DNA of 64,000 nt from Bacteroidales bacterium (GCA_003141895.1 PLNT01000046.1:1-64000); one strand, 5' to 3'; shown: positions 39,621-50,505, counted from the stretch's first letter. Notes: generated by a model not told the origin, from the letters alone. A program made the numbers and translations.

Positions 39621-41900
39621 TTATTGGATGAATACTTCTTTCTTAAATCCGCCTCTCTTGGAGAATGTTATGGCTCCGATAATAATCACAAGACATATCA
39701 CACCAGTAACAAACATTCCAACTGAGGCCTGTCCTGGTTTCTGATAAGCTATAATAACAGGAGCTGACAGAAGTGACACCAGGTTTATAACTTTAATCAT
39801 TGGGTTAAGAGCTGGTCCTGCAGTATCCTTGAGTGGATCACCAACTGTATCACCAACAACAGCTGCATGATGAGCATCTGATCCCTTACCGCCATAAAGG
39901 CCGTCTTCAATAGTCTTTTTAGCATTATCCCATGCACCGCCTGCCCCGGCCATAAATACTGCCAATAGCTGACCTGAAAGGATTACCCCGGCAAGGAAAC
40001 CGCCAAGGGCTTCAACCCCCAGAAGTGCACCAATTAATATTGGAGAAACAACAGCAATCAGCGCGAGAGGAATGAGTTCTCTCTGTGCAGAAACAGTGCA
40101 TATATCAACAGCTCTCTGATAATCAGGTTTTACAGTACGCTCTATTATCCCGGGTATTCTGAACTGACGACGAACTTCTTCCACAATCTGAGCGGCCGCA
40201 CGTGTTACAGCATTTATAGTCAGAGAAGAAAACAGGAATGGAATTGTTCCTCCTATAAGGAGTCCAATAAATACCATTGGAACAGAGATACGAATACCGG
40301 TTTCAATCAGCTGGGCTGATTTTTCAAATCCCATCTGGATCTGAACTTTGCTGACATCAGTGATGAATGAACCGAACAATGCAACTGCAGCAATAACTGC
40401 GGAACCTATGGCAACACCTTTTGTAATAGCTTTGGTTGTGTTACCGGTAGCATCAAGAGAATCCATTATCTTGCGTGCATCTTTATCAAGATGAGAAAGT
40501 TCTCCAACACCGTTGGCGTTATCTGCAATTGGTCCAAATGCATCCATTGCAACATTATTCCCTGTAAGAGTTAACATACCGATTCCGGTCATTGCCACAC
40601 CATAAAGAACGTAAACGATCGGTTGACCGTAATATATCATTACCGATGCAAAAATTGTTACAGCGATAACCAGAGTCTGCCAGACAGCAATTTCAAATCC
40701 ATAACTCATACCCTTAAGTATGAGTGTTGCAGAACCTGTTTTTGCATTTTTTGCAATATCCTTAACTGGGTGATAATTCCCATCGGTGAAGTGTTTAGTT
40801 ATTTCATCAAGAACTATTGCAAGAGCAATACCAACAACTACCGAAAGAAAAGAATGCCAGTCATGAAGATAGAAATATGACAGAACACCAAAAGCGGCAA
40901 TACTTATTGCAGCTGAGGAATAGAATCCTTTGTTGATAGATTTAAGTGCGTTGTTAGTTTTATCGTCTTTGCTACCTTTTACAAGATAGGTACCAACAAT
41001 TGAGGAGAGAACTCCGATACCTCTCACAAGCAGAGGGAATATAATCCACGATAGTTGGTGTGTCTGGGTAAATAACACAACCCCAAGTATTAATGTAGAT
41101 ACGATTGTAACTTCATATGATTCGAATATGTCAGCTGCCATCCCGGCACAGTCGCCAACATTATCTCCTACCAGGTCGGCGATAACTGCGGCATTTCGTT
41201 CGTCATCTTCAGGAAGACCAGCCTCAACTTTTCCTACAAGGTCAGCGCCAACATCCGCAGCCTTTGTATAGATACCGCCACCTACTCTCATGAATAGTGC
41301 AAGTAAAGTACCACCAAAGCCAAATCCAAGAAGAGTATCAGGAGAAGCAACACCGAAAATAATAAAAATCAATGTGCCACCGAGAAGTCCTAAACCGTCA
41401 GTTAACATTCCGGTCACTGTACCTGCACGATAAGCAATTTTTAATGCTTCGGAGAAGCTTCTTCTTGAAGCTGAAGCTACCCTTACGTTCGCCTGAACAG
41501 CCATTCTCATACCGAACTGACCAACCATAAGGGAGAAAACAGCACCCATAATAAAAGCAACTGCTCTTCCAAAACCAATTACCAATTTTAACGATTCATC
41601 TGAATATCCTACAAAACGCAGTTTTGACTCTTCAGTCGGAGGAACCACGTATACTGAAAGGAATAGAATTACCGTAAATACAAAAATAAGAGGAACAATT
41701 GTCTTCAACTGACGCTTAAGATAAGCATTTGCTCCCAGTCGTATGCCATCCCAGACATCCTGCATCTTTTCAGTCCCTTTATCACATGCCATGACCTGTC
41801 TTCTAAGAAACAGTGCATAGGCAAGACCGAAAAACGCAATTACCAGAACGCTCCAGATTGCAACAACTTCAAAAGGGGTTGCCCCCGGTAAACTAACCAT
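39621..41900 (-). CDS. hppA: Membrane-bound pyrophosphatase, K+-independent type (probable H+-translocating)
   Basis: [49 protein letters not shown] (Lys at the K+-dependence position). Confidence 0.95.
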   Translation of the reverse strand: MVSLPGATPFEVVAIWSVLVIAFFGLAYALFLRRQVMACDKGTEKMQDVWDGIRLGANAYLKRQLKTIVPLIFVFTVILFLSVYVVPPTEESKLRFVGYSDESLKLVIGFGRAVAFIMGAVFSLMVGQFGMRMAVQANVRVASASRRSFSEALKIAYRAGTVTGMLTDGLGLLGGTLIFIIFGVASPDTLLGFGFGGTLLALFMRVGGGIYTKAADVGADLVGKVEAGLPEDDERNAAVIADLVGDNVGDCAGMAADIFESYEVTIVSTLILGVVLFTQTHQLSWIIFPLLVRGIGVLSSIVGTYLVKGSKDDKTNNALKSINKGFYSSAAISIAAFGVLSYFYLHDWHSFLSVVVGIALAIVLDEITKHFTDGNYHPVKDIAKNAKTGSATLILKGMSYGFEIAVWQTLVIAVTIFASVMIYYGQPIVYVLYGVAMTGIGMLTLTGNNVAMDAFGPIADNANGVGELSHLDKDARKIMDSLDATGNTTKAITKGVAIGSAVIAAVALFGSFITDVSKVQIQMGFEKSAQLIETGIRISVPMVFIGLLIGGTIPFLFSSLTINAVTRAAAQIVEEVRRQFRIPGIIERTVKPDYQRAVDICTVSAQRELIPLALIAVVSPILIGALLGVEALGGFLAGVILSGQLLAVFMAGAGGAWDNAKKTIEDGLYGGKGSDAHHAAVVGDTVGDPLKDTAGPALNPMIKVINLVSLLSAPVIIAYQKPGQASVGMFVTGVICLVIIIGAITFSKRGGFKKEVFIQ

Positions 41901-41927
41901 AATGAATATACAATTTAAAGATTAATA

Positions 41928-42716
41928 CTATATTGATCTAAAGAATTCATAATTAATGTTTTCCAGTTCTGAAAGAGAAGGATAAGGATAGAAGAGAATT
42001 TCATCCTTTGAGCCAACGTAGAATCCACTTTCTATTGTCCTGTACAAAAGTGATCCGGAATATACTCTCTGAACTGTTTTCATGTGTTTTTCGTATTCCC
42101 CGCTCAATATCTCAAGACAATCACGAAGATGTCCGATGTTTGAATAAGGTAACTGTTCTGCTGAACCACCAAGTGGATTAGTCGCTAATTCCCCCAGTTT
42201 CAAATCAACATAAAACAGTTTTGGAAGAACGATGGGAATGGATCCGTCAGTGAGTTTCTTTAAAAATGCAGATGGCGTCAATTCACTGGCGACCAATGGA
42301 GTAACCGGACATAATTCCTGAAAAAGATGCAGTTTCCCCAATATTTCCTTTGAGTTGTCGTAGACAACTTTCTTCAATTCAAGGGTATGTCCGCTATCTG
42401 TTGTAAGATAAAGATTCTTGAGAGCAGATAAAGGAATCATTTCCAGAGTTTTATAAACCGAAAGATAGACGGAGCTTTTTGGTTTGCCATCTGGTTTCTG
42501 AACACATCTGGAGTTCAGACTTTTCATGTCAATCAGATTCTCAATTTTATCAAGATCAACTTCAAAGAAAATTGCCTGACCTTTATTTCTTTTTTTTGTT
42601 CCTGTTGAGAGGTACGCTCCAAAATCTGCCGGAGGAAGCATCGAAGCTATCAATGCTTCTGGTGTTGCTGTTAGATAAATGAACTTATTCATAGGCTTAT
42701 TATTATTATAGATCAA
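41928..42716 (-). CDS. Conserved hypothetical protein
   Basis: Long ORF, no motif recognised; likely start at MNKFIYLTATPEALIASMLPPADFG. Confidence 0.6.
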   Translation of the reverse strand: MIYNNNKPMNKFIYLTATPEALIASMLPPADFGAYLSTGTKKRNKGQAIFFEVDLDKIENLIDMKSLNSRCVQKPDGKPKSSVYLSVYKTLEMIPLSALKNLYLTTDSGHTLELKKVVYDNSKEILGKLHLFQELCPVTPLVASELTPSAFLKKLTDGSIPIVLPKLFYVDLKLGELATNPLGGSAEQLPYSNIGHLRDCLEILSGEYEKHMKTVQRVYSGSLLYRTIESGFYVGSKDEILFYPYPSLSELENINYEFFRSI

Positions 42717-42856
42717 TTTAAATCAAGACAATACAGGTTTCAAAAATGAGGAAAAAAACAAAAGTACGGAAGGTACAAATATAGAACAGATTTATATTCT
42801 GCCAAACAAAAAAATCAAAACAGTAAATTTTAACACTTAAAAAATGTTAATTAATG

Positions 42857-43507
42857 TTAAGTGTCTGTTTTTCTGTCATTTCCTGATTTTAGTTTATTTT
42901 TAATGGAATTAATAACAAATGGTATAGAGGTTATTACTATCAGAAAAATGACAATATACCCAAGATAATCTTTTATACCGGGGATATATTTCCCCATATA
43001 ATAACCTGTTAAAACCAATGCATTCACCCAGAAGAACGCTCCAACAAGACTATATATAAAGAATTTATGGAGTTCCAGTTTTACAATACCGGCAACAATC
43101 GGGGCAAATGTGCGGACAACAGGCAGAAACCTGCTTAATATAATTGTTTTTTTACCATGCTTCCTATAAAATTCGTTAGCAGCCACTAGGTGTTCCTGGC
43201 GGAACAGTAGCCCCGATTTCCTCTTAAAAAGCAAAGGTCCTACCTTTTTTCCGAAACCATAACCTACCATGTTTCCGGCAACCGCGGCAATAATTATTAA
43301 AACAACAAGAAGAAAAGGATGTACGTCAAGGATCCCGGTTGAACACAACAATCCTGCTGTAAAGAGCAGAGAATCACCTGGCAGAAAAAACCCGACAAAC
43401 AAACCGGTCTCGGCAAACACAACAAACATAAGCAGATAGATCCCTCCGAAATGTATTATACTTTCAGGGTTTACAAGTTGTTTTAAGAACTCAAATATAT
43501 CGTGCAT
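42857..43507 (-). CDS. DedA-family (VTT/SNARE-associated) membrane protein
   Basis: FAETGLFVGFFLPGDSLLFTAGLL, SRFLPVVRTFAPIVAG; start placed at ATG 43507. Confidence 0.9.
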   Translation of the reverse strand: MHDIFEFLKQLVNPESIIHFGGIYLLMFVVFAETGLFVGFFLPGDSLLFTAGLLCSTGILDVHPFLLVVLIIIAAVAGNMVGYGFGKKVGPLLFKRKSGLLFRQEHLVAANEFYRKHGKKTIILSRFLPVVRTFAPIVAGIVKLELHKFFIYSLVGAFFWVNALVLTGYYMGKYIPGIKDYLGYIVIFLIVITSIPFVINSIKNKLKSGNDRKTDT

Positions 43508-43529
43508 GAAATCCGATTTTGAGATTTTT

Positions 43530-44408
43530 TCAACCCCCAAATGGCTTGTTCAGATCTTCCAGCAATTCAGCTCCCAGTACTCCTCTGGCGATTTCGCGTA
43601 CGCCTCCTGTCATCCGGATGTTCCAGTTTTTATCGATTTGAATCTTCAGCGTTCCTCCCTGCATATGCATGGTAAGATCACCTTTGAGCAGACCTCTTTT
43701 AACGAGAATGCATGATGCTGCACAGGATGAGCTGCCTGATGCCAGTGTAAATCCGGCTCCGCGTTCCCAGATCAGAATCTGCGCGTCGTGATCAGAAAGG
43801 ACCTTTGCAAACTGAACATTGATACGATTGGGAAACAATGCATGATTTTCCAGTAATGGCCCATATGTCCGTATTTCTTTCTCATCCAGTTCCTGCATGA
43901 TAACAACACAATGCGGATTGCCTACTGAGACACAATTCACTTCAAATTCCCGGTTGCCTGCCATTATTTTTTGCCCGATGAACTCCGGTTGATCCGAATT
44001 GACTGGTATATCGTGTGAAGTAAAGATTGCCTTCCCCATATCCACACTAATAAGAGTTGCTTTCCCTTTTTCTTCTTCTGCGATTTCCGCATAAACAATA
44101 TCGGTGAGTGTCTCAACAGAAAATTTCCGGGTCCTGGCATGGCCATAATCATAAAGATACTTGCATAAGATCCGCAATCCGTTGCCGCTTTTTTCAGCTT
44201 CTGAACCGTCGGGATTATAAACCCTGAAACCGAAATCAGCTTTTGCCGACGGAACCATCATAACAATACCATCGGATCCTATCCCGAAATGGATGTTGCA
44301 CAAACGCATTATCGCCTGTTTAGTGAGTTGAAAATCTATATTTGAACTCTCAAGAACAATGTATTCATTGCCTAAACCGTGCATCTTAACAAAACTGTTC
44401 TTCTCCAT
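43530..44408 (-). CDS. dapF: Diaminopimelate epimerase
   Basis: KMHGLGNEYIVLE, YNPDGSEAEKSGNGLRILCKY, ERGAGFTLASGSSSCA. Confidence 0.95.
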   Translation of the reverse strand: MEKNSFVKMHGLGNEYIVLESSNIDFQLTKQAIMRLCNIHFGIGSDGIVMMVPSAKADFGFRVYNPDGSEAEKSGNGLRILCKYLYDYGHARTRKFSVETLTDIVYAEIAEEEKGKATLISVDMGKAIFTSHDIPVNSDQPEFIGQKIMAGNREFEVNCVSVGNPHCVVIMQELDEKEIRTYGPLLENHALFPNRINVQFAKVLSDHDAQILIWERGAGFTLASGSSSCAASCILVKRGLLKGDLTMHMQGGTLKIQIDKNWNIRMTGGVREIARGVLGAELLEDLNKPFGG

Positions 44409-44432
44409 CTTTAACTGAATGTAGTCGGAATA

Positions 44433-45689
44433 TTAAAGCATAAAATTTTTAACCAGGTCATCAAAGGTATCTCTTCGCCGTATAAGCCGTGGGTTGCCGT
44501 CGGCCTGTATCAGGACTTCAGCCGGCCGCAGGCGACTGTTATAATTCGAGCTCATTGAATATCCATAAGCACCGCTATCCAGCACACCAAGAATATCATT
44601 CTCAAGGATTTCAGGCAGTTTCCTGTCTTTTGCAATTATATCACCCGTTTCGCATATATTGCCTACTATGTTCACGTTTTCTTCTTTTAACGATGGAATG
44701 TCATTTCCCCGGTATATTTCAATATCATGATGGGAGTCGTACATCACAGGACGAATAAGCACATTAAATCCCAGGTCGGTGCCTATATATTTAATATTAT
44801 AATTTGTTTTAATCGCATTTACCTTACCGAGCAGGATACTTGATTCAGCAACGATGTACCGTCCGGGCTCAATCTTGAACTCTATATCTTTTCCATATTC
44901 TTTTACCCAAGAATTTATTACTTTCGTAAGCTTTCCACCAAGATCTTTAAGGTCAAGCCTGGGTTGATCAGATTGTTTATTATATGGAATTCCAAATCCT
45001 CCTCCCAGGTCAACAAACTCCAGGTCGTCGAATTGCCTGGCTATGGAAAGTATGTTGCCGGTACTCTTCAGGTAGGCTTCACTGTCCATGAAGAGTGAAC
45101 CTATGTGCTGGTTAATTCCGATTAATCTAAGGTTATATTTTTCGATGATTTTTTTTACCTCGGGAATACTGCTCATTTCGATACCAAACTTGGTTTTTTG
45201 ACCGGCAGTTGTCACCTTCTCATGATGCCCGGCGCCTACTCCAGGATTCAACCTGAATGAAACTTTACCTCCTGGGTTGAGCTTACCAAACATAGTCAGC
45301 TGCGAAACAGAATCGACAGAAATTTTTACACCTTCATTTATTGCATAGCTAAATTCATCTTCACTAACATTATTGCTGATATATAATATTTCCTCAGGTT
45401 TATACCCGGCCATTCTGTTCAGATATATTTCGCCGGGTGACATGGCGTCAGCCCGTAGTCCTTCACTCCTTACAATCTTAATTAATTCGAGGTTACTATT
45501 AGCCTTGAGAGAATAATTTACAGTGAAATTTGAATAGGAAATTAGTCCTTTCAGATCACGACACCGCAGGCGCAGAATGTTCTCATTATATGTATAGAGC
45601 GGAGTTCCGTATTTCTCAATCAGTTGAAACGGATCTGTCTTGCCAAAAAACTTCTTTTCGCTGCTTACTTTGGAATAAATATAATTCAT
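44433..45689 (-). CDS. lysA: Diaminopimelate decarboxylase
   Basis: [14 protein letters not shown] (PLP Lys), [39 protein letters not shown]; true start most likely ATG 45689, since the ORF-track extension overlaps dapL. Confidence 0.93.
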   Translation of the reverse strand: MNYIYSKVSSEKKFFGKTDPFQLIEKYGTPLYTYNENILRLRCRDLKGLISYSNFTVNYSLKANSNLELIKIVRSEGLRADAMSPGEIYLNRMAGYKPEEILYISNNVSEDEFSYAINEGVKISVDSVSQLTMFGKLNPGGKVSFRLNPGVGAGHHEKVTTAGQKTKFGIEMSSIPEVKKIIEKYNLRLIGINQHIGSLFMDSEAYLKSTGNILSIARQFDDLEFVDLGGGFGIPYNKQSDQPRLDLKDLGGKLTKVINSWVKEYGKDIEFKIEPGRYIVAESSILLGKVNAIKTNYNIKYIGTDLGFNVLIRPVMYDSHHDIEIYRGNDIPSLKEENVNIVGNICETGDIIAKDRKLPEILENDILGVLDSGAYGYSMSSNYNSRLRPAEVLIQADGNPRLIRRRDTFDDLVKNFML

Positions 45690-45715
45690 TGTTTTAAGAT
45701 CAAAAGTAACTTTAA

Positions 45716-45723
45716 TATATTTG
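45716..45723 (+). promoter_or_regulatory. Putative -7 box (TATATTTG) for dapL
   Basis: TAnnTTTG, 17 bp upstream of ATG 45741. Confidence 0.5.
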
Positions 45724-45740
45724 CGGCTAAAATATACAAA

Positions 45741-46973
45741 ATGGCGCAGATTAACGATAATTATTTTAAACTTCAGGCTGGCTATCTGTTTCCGGAAATT
45801 GGTCGACGGGTTCGTGAATTTCAAAAAGAACATCCCACAGCCGATATCATAAAAATGGGGATCGGCGATGTAACGCAACCACTTACACCTTCGGTTATCC
45901 ATGCTTTTCATGAAGGTGTTGAAGAAATGTCGAAAGCTGAAACATTTAAAGGATACGGTCCCGAACAGGGGTATGATTTTCTGCGCGAAGCCATAGCAAA
46001 AAACGACTACCACGATCGCGGTGCTGATATACAACCTGACGAGATTTTCGTTTCAGATGGCTCAAAATGTGATACTGGCAATATTCTGGAGATCTTTGGC
46101 CTGAACAATGTCATAGCCGTGCAGGACCCGGTTTATCCGGTATATGTCGATACAAGCGTGATGGCTGGCCGCACCGGGGAATATCTTGGAAACGGGTATT
46201 ACGACAGATTGGTATATCTGCCCTGTACTGCTGAAAATGGCTTTATTCCTGAAATTCCTGAAAAGAAAGTGGATATAATCTTCCTCTGCTATCCTAACAA
46301 TCCTACAGGAACAACAGCTGGCAAAACAGAGTTAAAGAAATGGGTCGACTATGCGATTAAAAACAAATGCATAATACTTTATGATTCAGCATATGAGGCT
46401 TATATTTCTGATCCCCAAATTCCTCATTCAATATATGAAATTGAAGGAGGCAAAGAAGTAGCAATCGAATTCCGCAGTTTTTCAAAAACCGCAGGATTTA
46501 CCGGAACCCGATGTGCATATACGGTTATCCCGAAGAATCTTGTTGCTTCAACTTCTGACGGATCAGAGAAACCCTTATATCCCCTATGGTTAAGAAGACA
46601 TACAACAAAATTCAACGGAGTATCATACCCTGTTCAGAAAGCTGCTGCTGCTATCTTTTCACCTGAAGGAAAGAAAGAAGTGAGGGCAACAATCAACTAC
46701 TATATGAACAATGCTAAGATCCTTCGAGAAAGTCTTGCCAAACTGGGTTTTCAGGTCTTTGGCGGTGTTAATGCCCCATATGTATGGCTAAATTCAGGAA
46801 GGCAAATTAAATCCTGGGAACTTTTTGATAAACTGCTTTATGAAGCCCATGTGGTTGGTACTCCCGGTTCAGGCTTTGGCCCCTCAGGTGAAGGATACTT
46901 CAGATTTTCTTCATTCGCCACACACGAAAGTGTGATGAAAGCTATGGAAAGACTTGGAAATCTCAAATGGTAG
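45741..46973 (+). CDS. dapL: LL-diaminopimelate aminotransferase
   Basis: [62 protein letters not shown]. Confidence 0.95.
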   Translation: MAQINDNYFKLQAGYLFPEIGRRVREFQKEHPTADIIKMGIGDVTQPLTPSVIHAFHEGVEEMSKAETFKGYGPEQGYDFLREAIAKNDYHDRGADIQPDEIFVSDGSKCDTGNILEIFGLNNVIAVQDPVYPVYVDTSVMAGRTGEYLGNGYYDRLVYLPCTAENGFIPEIPEKKVDIIFLCYPNNPTGTTAGKTELKKWVDYAIKNKCIILYDSAYEAYISDPQIPHSIYEIEGGKEVAIEFRSFSKTAGFTGTRCAYTVIPKNLVASTSDGSEKPLYPLWLRRHTTKFNGVSYPVQKAAAAIFSPEGKKEVRATINYYMNNAKILRESLAKLGFQVFGGVNAPYVWLNSGRQIKSWELFDKLLYEAHVVGTPGSGFGPSGEGYFRFSSFATHESVMKAMERLGNLKW

Positions 46974-47235
46974 GTACTAAGCAGGTTTAGAGTTTTTCGA
47001 AACACTTTCATGATTTTAGAGTGTCAAATATCATTATCGTAACCAGTGAATAATTCACAAACGAGTATATCTTTCTTAATGAGGCATTTAAAGAGTAAGA
47101 TATTACGGCATGATCTTTGACAACTTATTAGTGATTAAAACGTTTAAAATAATGATATTTAAAAATCATTTGCTAAAAATTGTTAATTATTGTTTTTGTG
47201 TTAAATTTGAACACAATCCTAACTGATGCCAATGT

Positions 47236-47997
47236 ATGCCTAAAATATCTGCCGTAATTATCACGTATAATGAAGAGCAATTCATCGATAAATGTCTCGC
47301 ATCCCTGAAGGGGGTGGCGGATGAGATAGTTGTTGTGGATTCATTTTCTACGGATACCACAGAAGACATTTGTAAAAAACATAACGTCCGGTTCATAAAA
47401 CATGCATTCGAAGGTTTCCGTGATCAGAAGAATTTCGCTCTCCAACTTGCCAGTTATAAAAATATACTTTCACTCGATGCTGATGAAGCTCTCTCTGACC
47501 AGCTCAGGGAATCAATATTAGCAGTTAAAGAAAGATGGGAATTTGATGGTTATGTTTTTAACAGGCGCAGCAATTATTGTGGGACATGGATAAATCATTC
47601 TGAATGGTATCCTGACAAACAATTAAGAATGTTCTACACCGACCATGGTAAATGGGGTGTATTAAACCTGCACGAAAAATTCATGATGTCAAACGGGGCC
47701 ACAATCGGAAAAATGAAAGGCGACTTGCTTCATTGGCCTTTCTTATCCCTTCAGGACCATATCAATAAAATGAAAAAATATTCAGCTATTGGTGCTGAAG
47801 AATTCCATAAAGCAGGAAAAAAGGCGAATATATTTACACCCTATATACATTATTTATGGGGGTTTTTCAGAGCTTATATCGTTCACAGAGGAATACTTGA
47901 TGGTCGTAACGGATTCCTGATCTGCTCCCTTTATGCAAAATCCACTTTTAATAAGTACAAAAAACTAAGGGAGCTTAATAGAAGTTCTGAACGATGA
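47236..47997 (+). CDS. Glycosyltransferase family 2 (LPS core-type)
   Basis: ISAVIITYNEEQFIDKCLASLKGVADEIVVVDSFSTDTT, LSLDADEALS. Confidence 0.93.
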   Translation: MPKISAVIITYNEEQFIDKCLASLKGVADEIVVVDSFSTDTTEDICKKHNVRFIKHAFEGFRDQKNFALQLASYKNILSLDADEALSDQLRESILAVKERWEFDGYVFNRRSNYCGTWINHSEWYPDKQLRMFYTDHGKWGVLNLHEKFMMSNGATIGKMKGDLLHWPFLSLQDHINKMKKYSAIGAEEFHKAGKKANIFTPYIHYLWGFFRAYIVHRGILDGRNGFLICSLYAKSTFNKYKKLRELNRSSER

Positions 47998-48007
47998 GAT
48001 CGTTTAA

Positions 48008-48577
48008 ATGACTTTTGAAGAAGATATAAAGGAGTCACTTAATACCCTTAGAAAAGGAGGTATTATACTCTATCCGACAGATACTATATGGGGATTCGGC
48101 TGTGATCCTACAAATGAATCAGCAGTCAGTGGTATCTTCAAATTAAAATCAAGAGAAGAAAATAAAAGTCTGATCCTTCTTGCTGACGGGATATCAATGA
48201 TTGAACGTTATGTTAAAGATGTTCCTGAAATTGTTTATGAACTCGTTGAAGTTTCTGACACCCCTCTTACAATAATCTACCCTGGGGGAAAGAACCTTGC
48301 ACCGGGTGTATGCAGCCATGACGGGTCGATCGGTATAAGAATCTGTAAGGATGAGTTTTGTAGTGAACTGATCGGCCGGTTTCGGAAACCGATCGTTTCA
48401 ACTTCAGCAAATTTAAGCGGTAGATCTTCCCCCGGGAATTTCAGTGAAATTGAGGAAAACCTTATCGGCAAAATTGATTATGTTGTAAAATATCGTCAGG
48501 ACGACCGGTGCAAAAATTCTGCATCTCCGGTCATCAAAATTAATAAAGACGGCTCAATAAAAATAATAAGGAAGTAG
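48008..48577 (+). CDS. L-threonylcarbamoyladenylate synthase (Sua5/YciO/YrdC family)
   Basis: GGIILYPTDTIWGFGCDPTNESAV, KSREENKSLILL, STSANLSG. Confidence 0.93.
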   Translation: MTFEEDIKESLNTLRKGGIILYPTDTIWGFGCDPTNESAVSGIFKLKSREENKSLILLADGISMIERYVKDVPEIVYELVEVSDTPLTIIYPGGKNLAPGVCSHDGSIGIRICKDEFCSELIGRFRKPIVSTSANLSGRSSPGNFSEIEENLIGKIDYVVKYRQDDRCKNSASPVIKINKDGSIKIIRK

Positions 48578-48578
48578 T

Positions 48579-49277
48579 TTATCTCGATCTGACTTTGCCA
48601 GAACCCGATACATGTGCATCAACTCTGGGATTACCTTCGTAAGTGACATTACCGCTGCCAGATACACTTGCCAATAGAGATTCTGTGACATTACATGTGC
48701 AATTCCCGCTTCCGGAAATGTGTATATCAGCTTTATTAATCCTTACAGATTCACCTGTAAAGTTTCCTGATCCGCTTACTGAGATTCCCGTTTTAGAAGC
48801 AGTTCCGTTTCCAAGAATTATGTCTCCCGAACCTGATATGCTACAATCAAGATTTGATACTGATATTTCGTTTGCATATAATTTACCGCTTCCGCTAACG
48901 CTCAGATTGAGATCATCGCTCTTAACAGCATCTTTGATCTCAGCTTTTCCGGAACCGGAAACACCTAATCCTTCTATTTCAGGCATAGTTACATAAACAG
49001 TAACCTTTTCGTCAAAATGGAATTTCCAGTTTTCCTTTTTTATAATAAGTTTGTTCCCTGAGACTTCAGTTATTATTTCATCAAGATACTTCCTATCTCC
49101 TTCCAGAACTACTTTAAATTCAGGACCAAAGTTGATATACAGATTCCCTGACACTCCAAAGCTTACCTTTGTAAAACCCTTCACATCGCGGGTTTCTTTT
49201 GTGTCAGATTGCCCTTTTACGGTCCCGGCAGATGCAATAATCAAAATGATTGCTGAAATGAAAATCATCCTTTTCAT
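48579..49277 (-). CDS. GIN-domain (DUF2807) secreted protein
   Basis: Signal peptide; repeated VSGSGK/ISGSGD/VSGSGN motifs; FTKVSFGVSGNLYI. Confidence 0.9.
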   Translation of the reverse strand: MKRMIFISAIILIIASAGTVKGQSDTKETRDVKGFTKVSFGVSGNLYINFGPEFKVVLEGDRKYLDEIITEVSGNKLIIKKENWKFHFDEKVTVYVTMPEIEGLGVSGSGKAEIKDAVKSDDLNLSVSGSGKLYANEISVSNLDCSISGSGDIILGNGTASKTGISVSGSGNFTGESVRINKADIHISGSGNCTCNVTESLLASVSGSGNVTYEGNPRVDAHVSGSGKVRSR

Positions 49278-49364
49278 AATGTCGTGGTTTAATAATAGTT
49301 TAATTCATACCAGTAAAAGACTCACTTTCCTGGGAAAAGCTGCACGTATACAGAAAAATTTAGT

Positions 49365-49907
49365 TCAATTTATTTCAATCAAACCGGCTGGAATATCCAT
49401 GAAGATCTTTTTCCCTTTATTATCGATTCTAACGATAAAATCTTCATGGAAAGGTATCAGAATACTTTTTTTATCTGGGGATATTACAGTAATTAACCAC
49501 TGTCCGTTATTTGACATTTCATCGGAAATTATTCCGAGTGACTTATTCCCGTTTATAAACACATTATAACCGATCAGATCCGGGTTATGCAGGTTACTGA
49601 TACTGATATTTGTTCCTGAAGTCAGAAAAATTCTACAGCCTATGAATTCACTGATTCTTTCATTGGATGTATACCCTTCAAACTGTAATTTTAGAATGTC
49701 AGCACCGGAATACTCAATATCGGAAATAAAAAAAGGAACCGGTTTCCCTTCAACTTCAAGAAAGACCGATTCCATTTGGGGTATATTTTCAGTAAAGATT
49801 TTCTCTAACCTAACTGCTACGGATCCCTCATAACCGCTCACTTTCGTGATTCGTCCCAGCAATATGTCGCTTTTGTAAGCCATCGGATCGCAGATCCCTA
49901 TGACCAT
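49365..49907 (-). CDS. rimM: 16S rRNA processing protein RimM
   Basis: LGRITKVSGYEGSVAVRLE, VLIPFHEDFIVRIDNKGKKIFMDIPAGL; directly downstream of rpsP. Confidence 0.9.
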   Translation of the reverse strand: MVIGICDPMAYKSDILLGRITKVSGYEGSVAVRLEKIFTENIPQMESVFLEVEGKPVPFFISDIEYSGADILKLQFEGYTSNERISEFIGCRIFLTSGTNISISNLHNPDLIGYNVFINGNKSLGIISDEMSNNGQWLITVISPDKKSILIPFHEDFIVRIDNKGKKIFMDIPAGLIEIN

Positions 49908-49911
49908 TGGA

Positions 49912-50505
49912 CTATTCCTGAGGCTTATCTTCCGCAGGGGTCTCTGGTGCAGATTCTTCAGTTGCAGGAGCCTGATCTGTTACTTCAGGTGCAGCTTCTT
50001 CAGCTGTTGCTTCGGCTTTGTCACCTGCTGCTGCTTTCGCAGCCAGATCAGCATTCTTCTTTGCAAGTTTTGCTGCTCTTGCTTCATTAACGTGTTTTTC
50101 AACTGATAGTCTTTTCCCTAGTTCATCATCCTGGGATTTTTCAAGATTTGATTTTTTAGCTTCGATTTTTGCTTCATTCTGCTTAATCCAATCTTCAAAT
50201 CTTTTAGTTGCTTCGGCCTCATCAAATGCTCCTTTAACAACTCCTTCAAGAAGATGTTTTTTTATAAGTACACCTTTATAAGACAGGATAGCTCTACAGG
50301 TATCTGTAGGTAATGCGCCGTTTTGCAGCCAAGTTAACGCTTTATCGAAATCGAGTTCGATTGTTGCGGGGTTAGTAACCGGATTATAAGATCCGATCTT
50401 TTCAATATATCTGCCATCACGTGGCGATCTGCTATCTGCAACCACAATGTGGTAGAAGGCCAGTTTCTTCCGGCCTTTTCTAGCTAATCTGATTTTAACT
50501 GCCAT
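49912..50505 (-). CDS. rpsP: 30S ribosomal protein S16 with long C-terminal extension
   Basis: [42 protein letters not shown]; Ala/Glu-rich tail. Confidence 0.96.
   Translation of the reverse strand: MAVKIRLARKGRKKLAFYHIVVADSRSPRDGRYIEKIGSYNPVTNPATIELDFDKALTWLQNGALPTDTCRAILSYKGVLIKKHLLEGVVKGAFDEAEATKRFEDWIKQNEAKIEAKKSNLEKSQDDELGKRLSVEKHVNEARAAKLAKKNADLAAKAAAGDKAEATAEEAAPEVTDQAPATEESAPETPAEDKPQE

Noticed and set aside
45624-45740. N-terminal extension of dapL in the ORF track
   Set aside because: Homology to LL-DAP aminotransferase starts at [21 protein letters not shown] (45741); the upstream part lies before a TAnnTTTG box and antisense to lysA.
45690-46034. N-terminal extension of lysA in the ORF track
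   Set aside because: It runs through the dapL promoter and start on the other strand; LysA homology begins at [13 protein letters not shown] (ATG 45689).
46974-47235. Possible small RNA or tRNA in a 260-bp spacer
   Set aside because: No cloverleaf, conserved RNA motif or strong hairpin could be recognised by eye; a tRNAscan/Rfam search would be needed.
48643-48996. 117-aa ORF antisense to the GIN-domain gene
   Set aside because: Pro/Leu/Ser-rich mirror of the SGSG repeats; no independent evidence.
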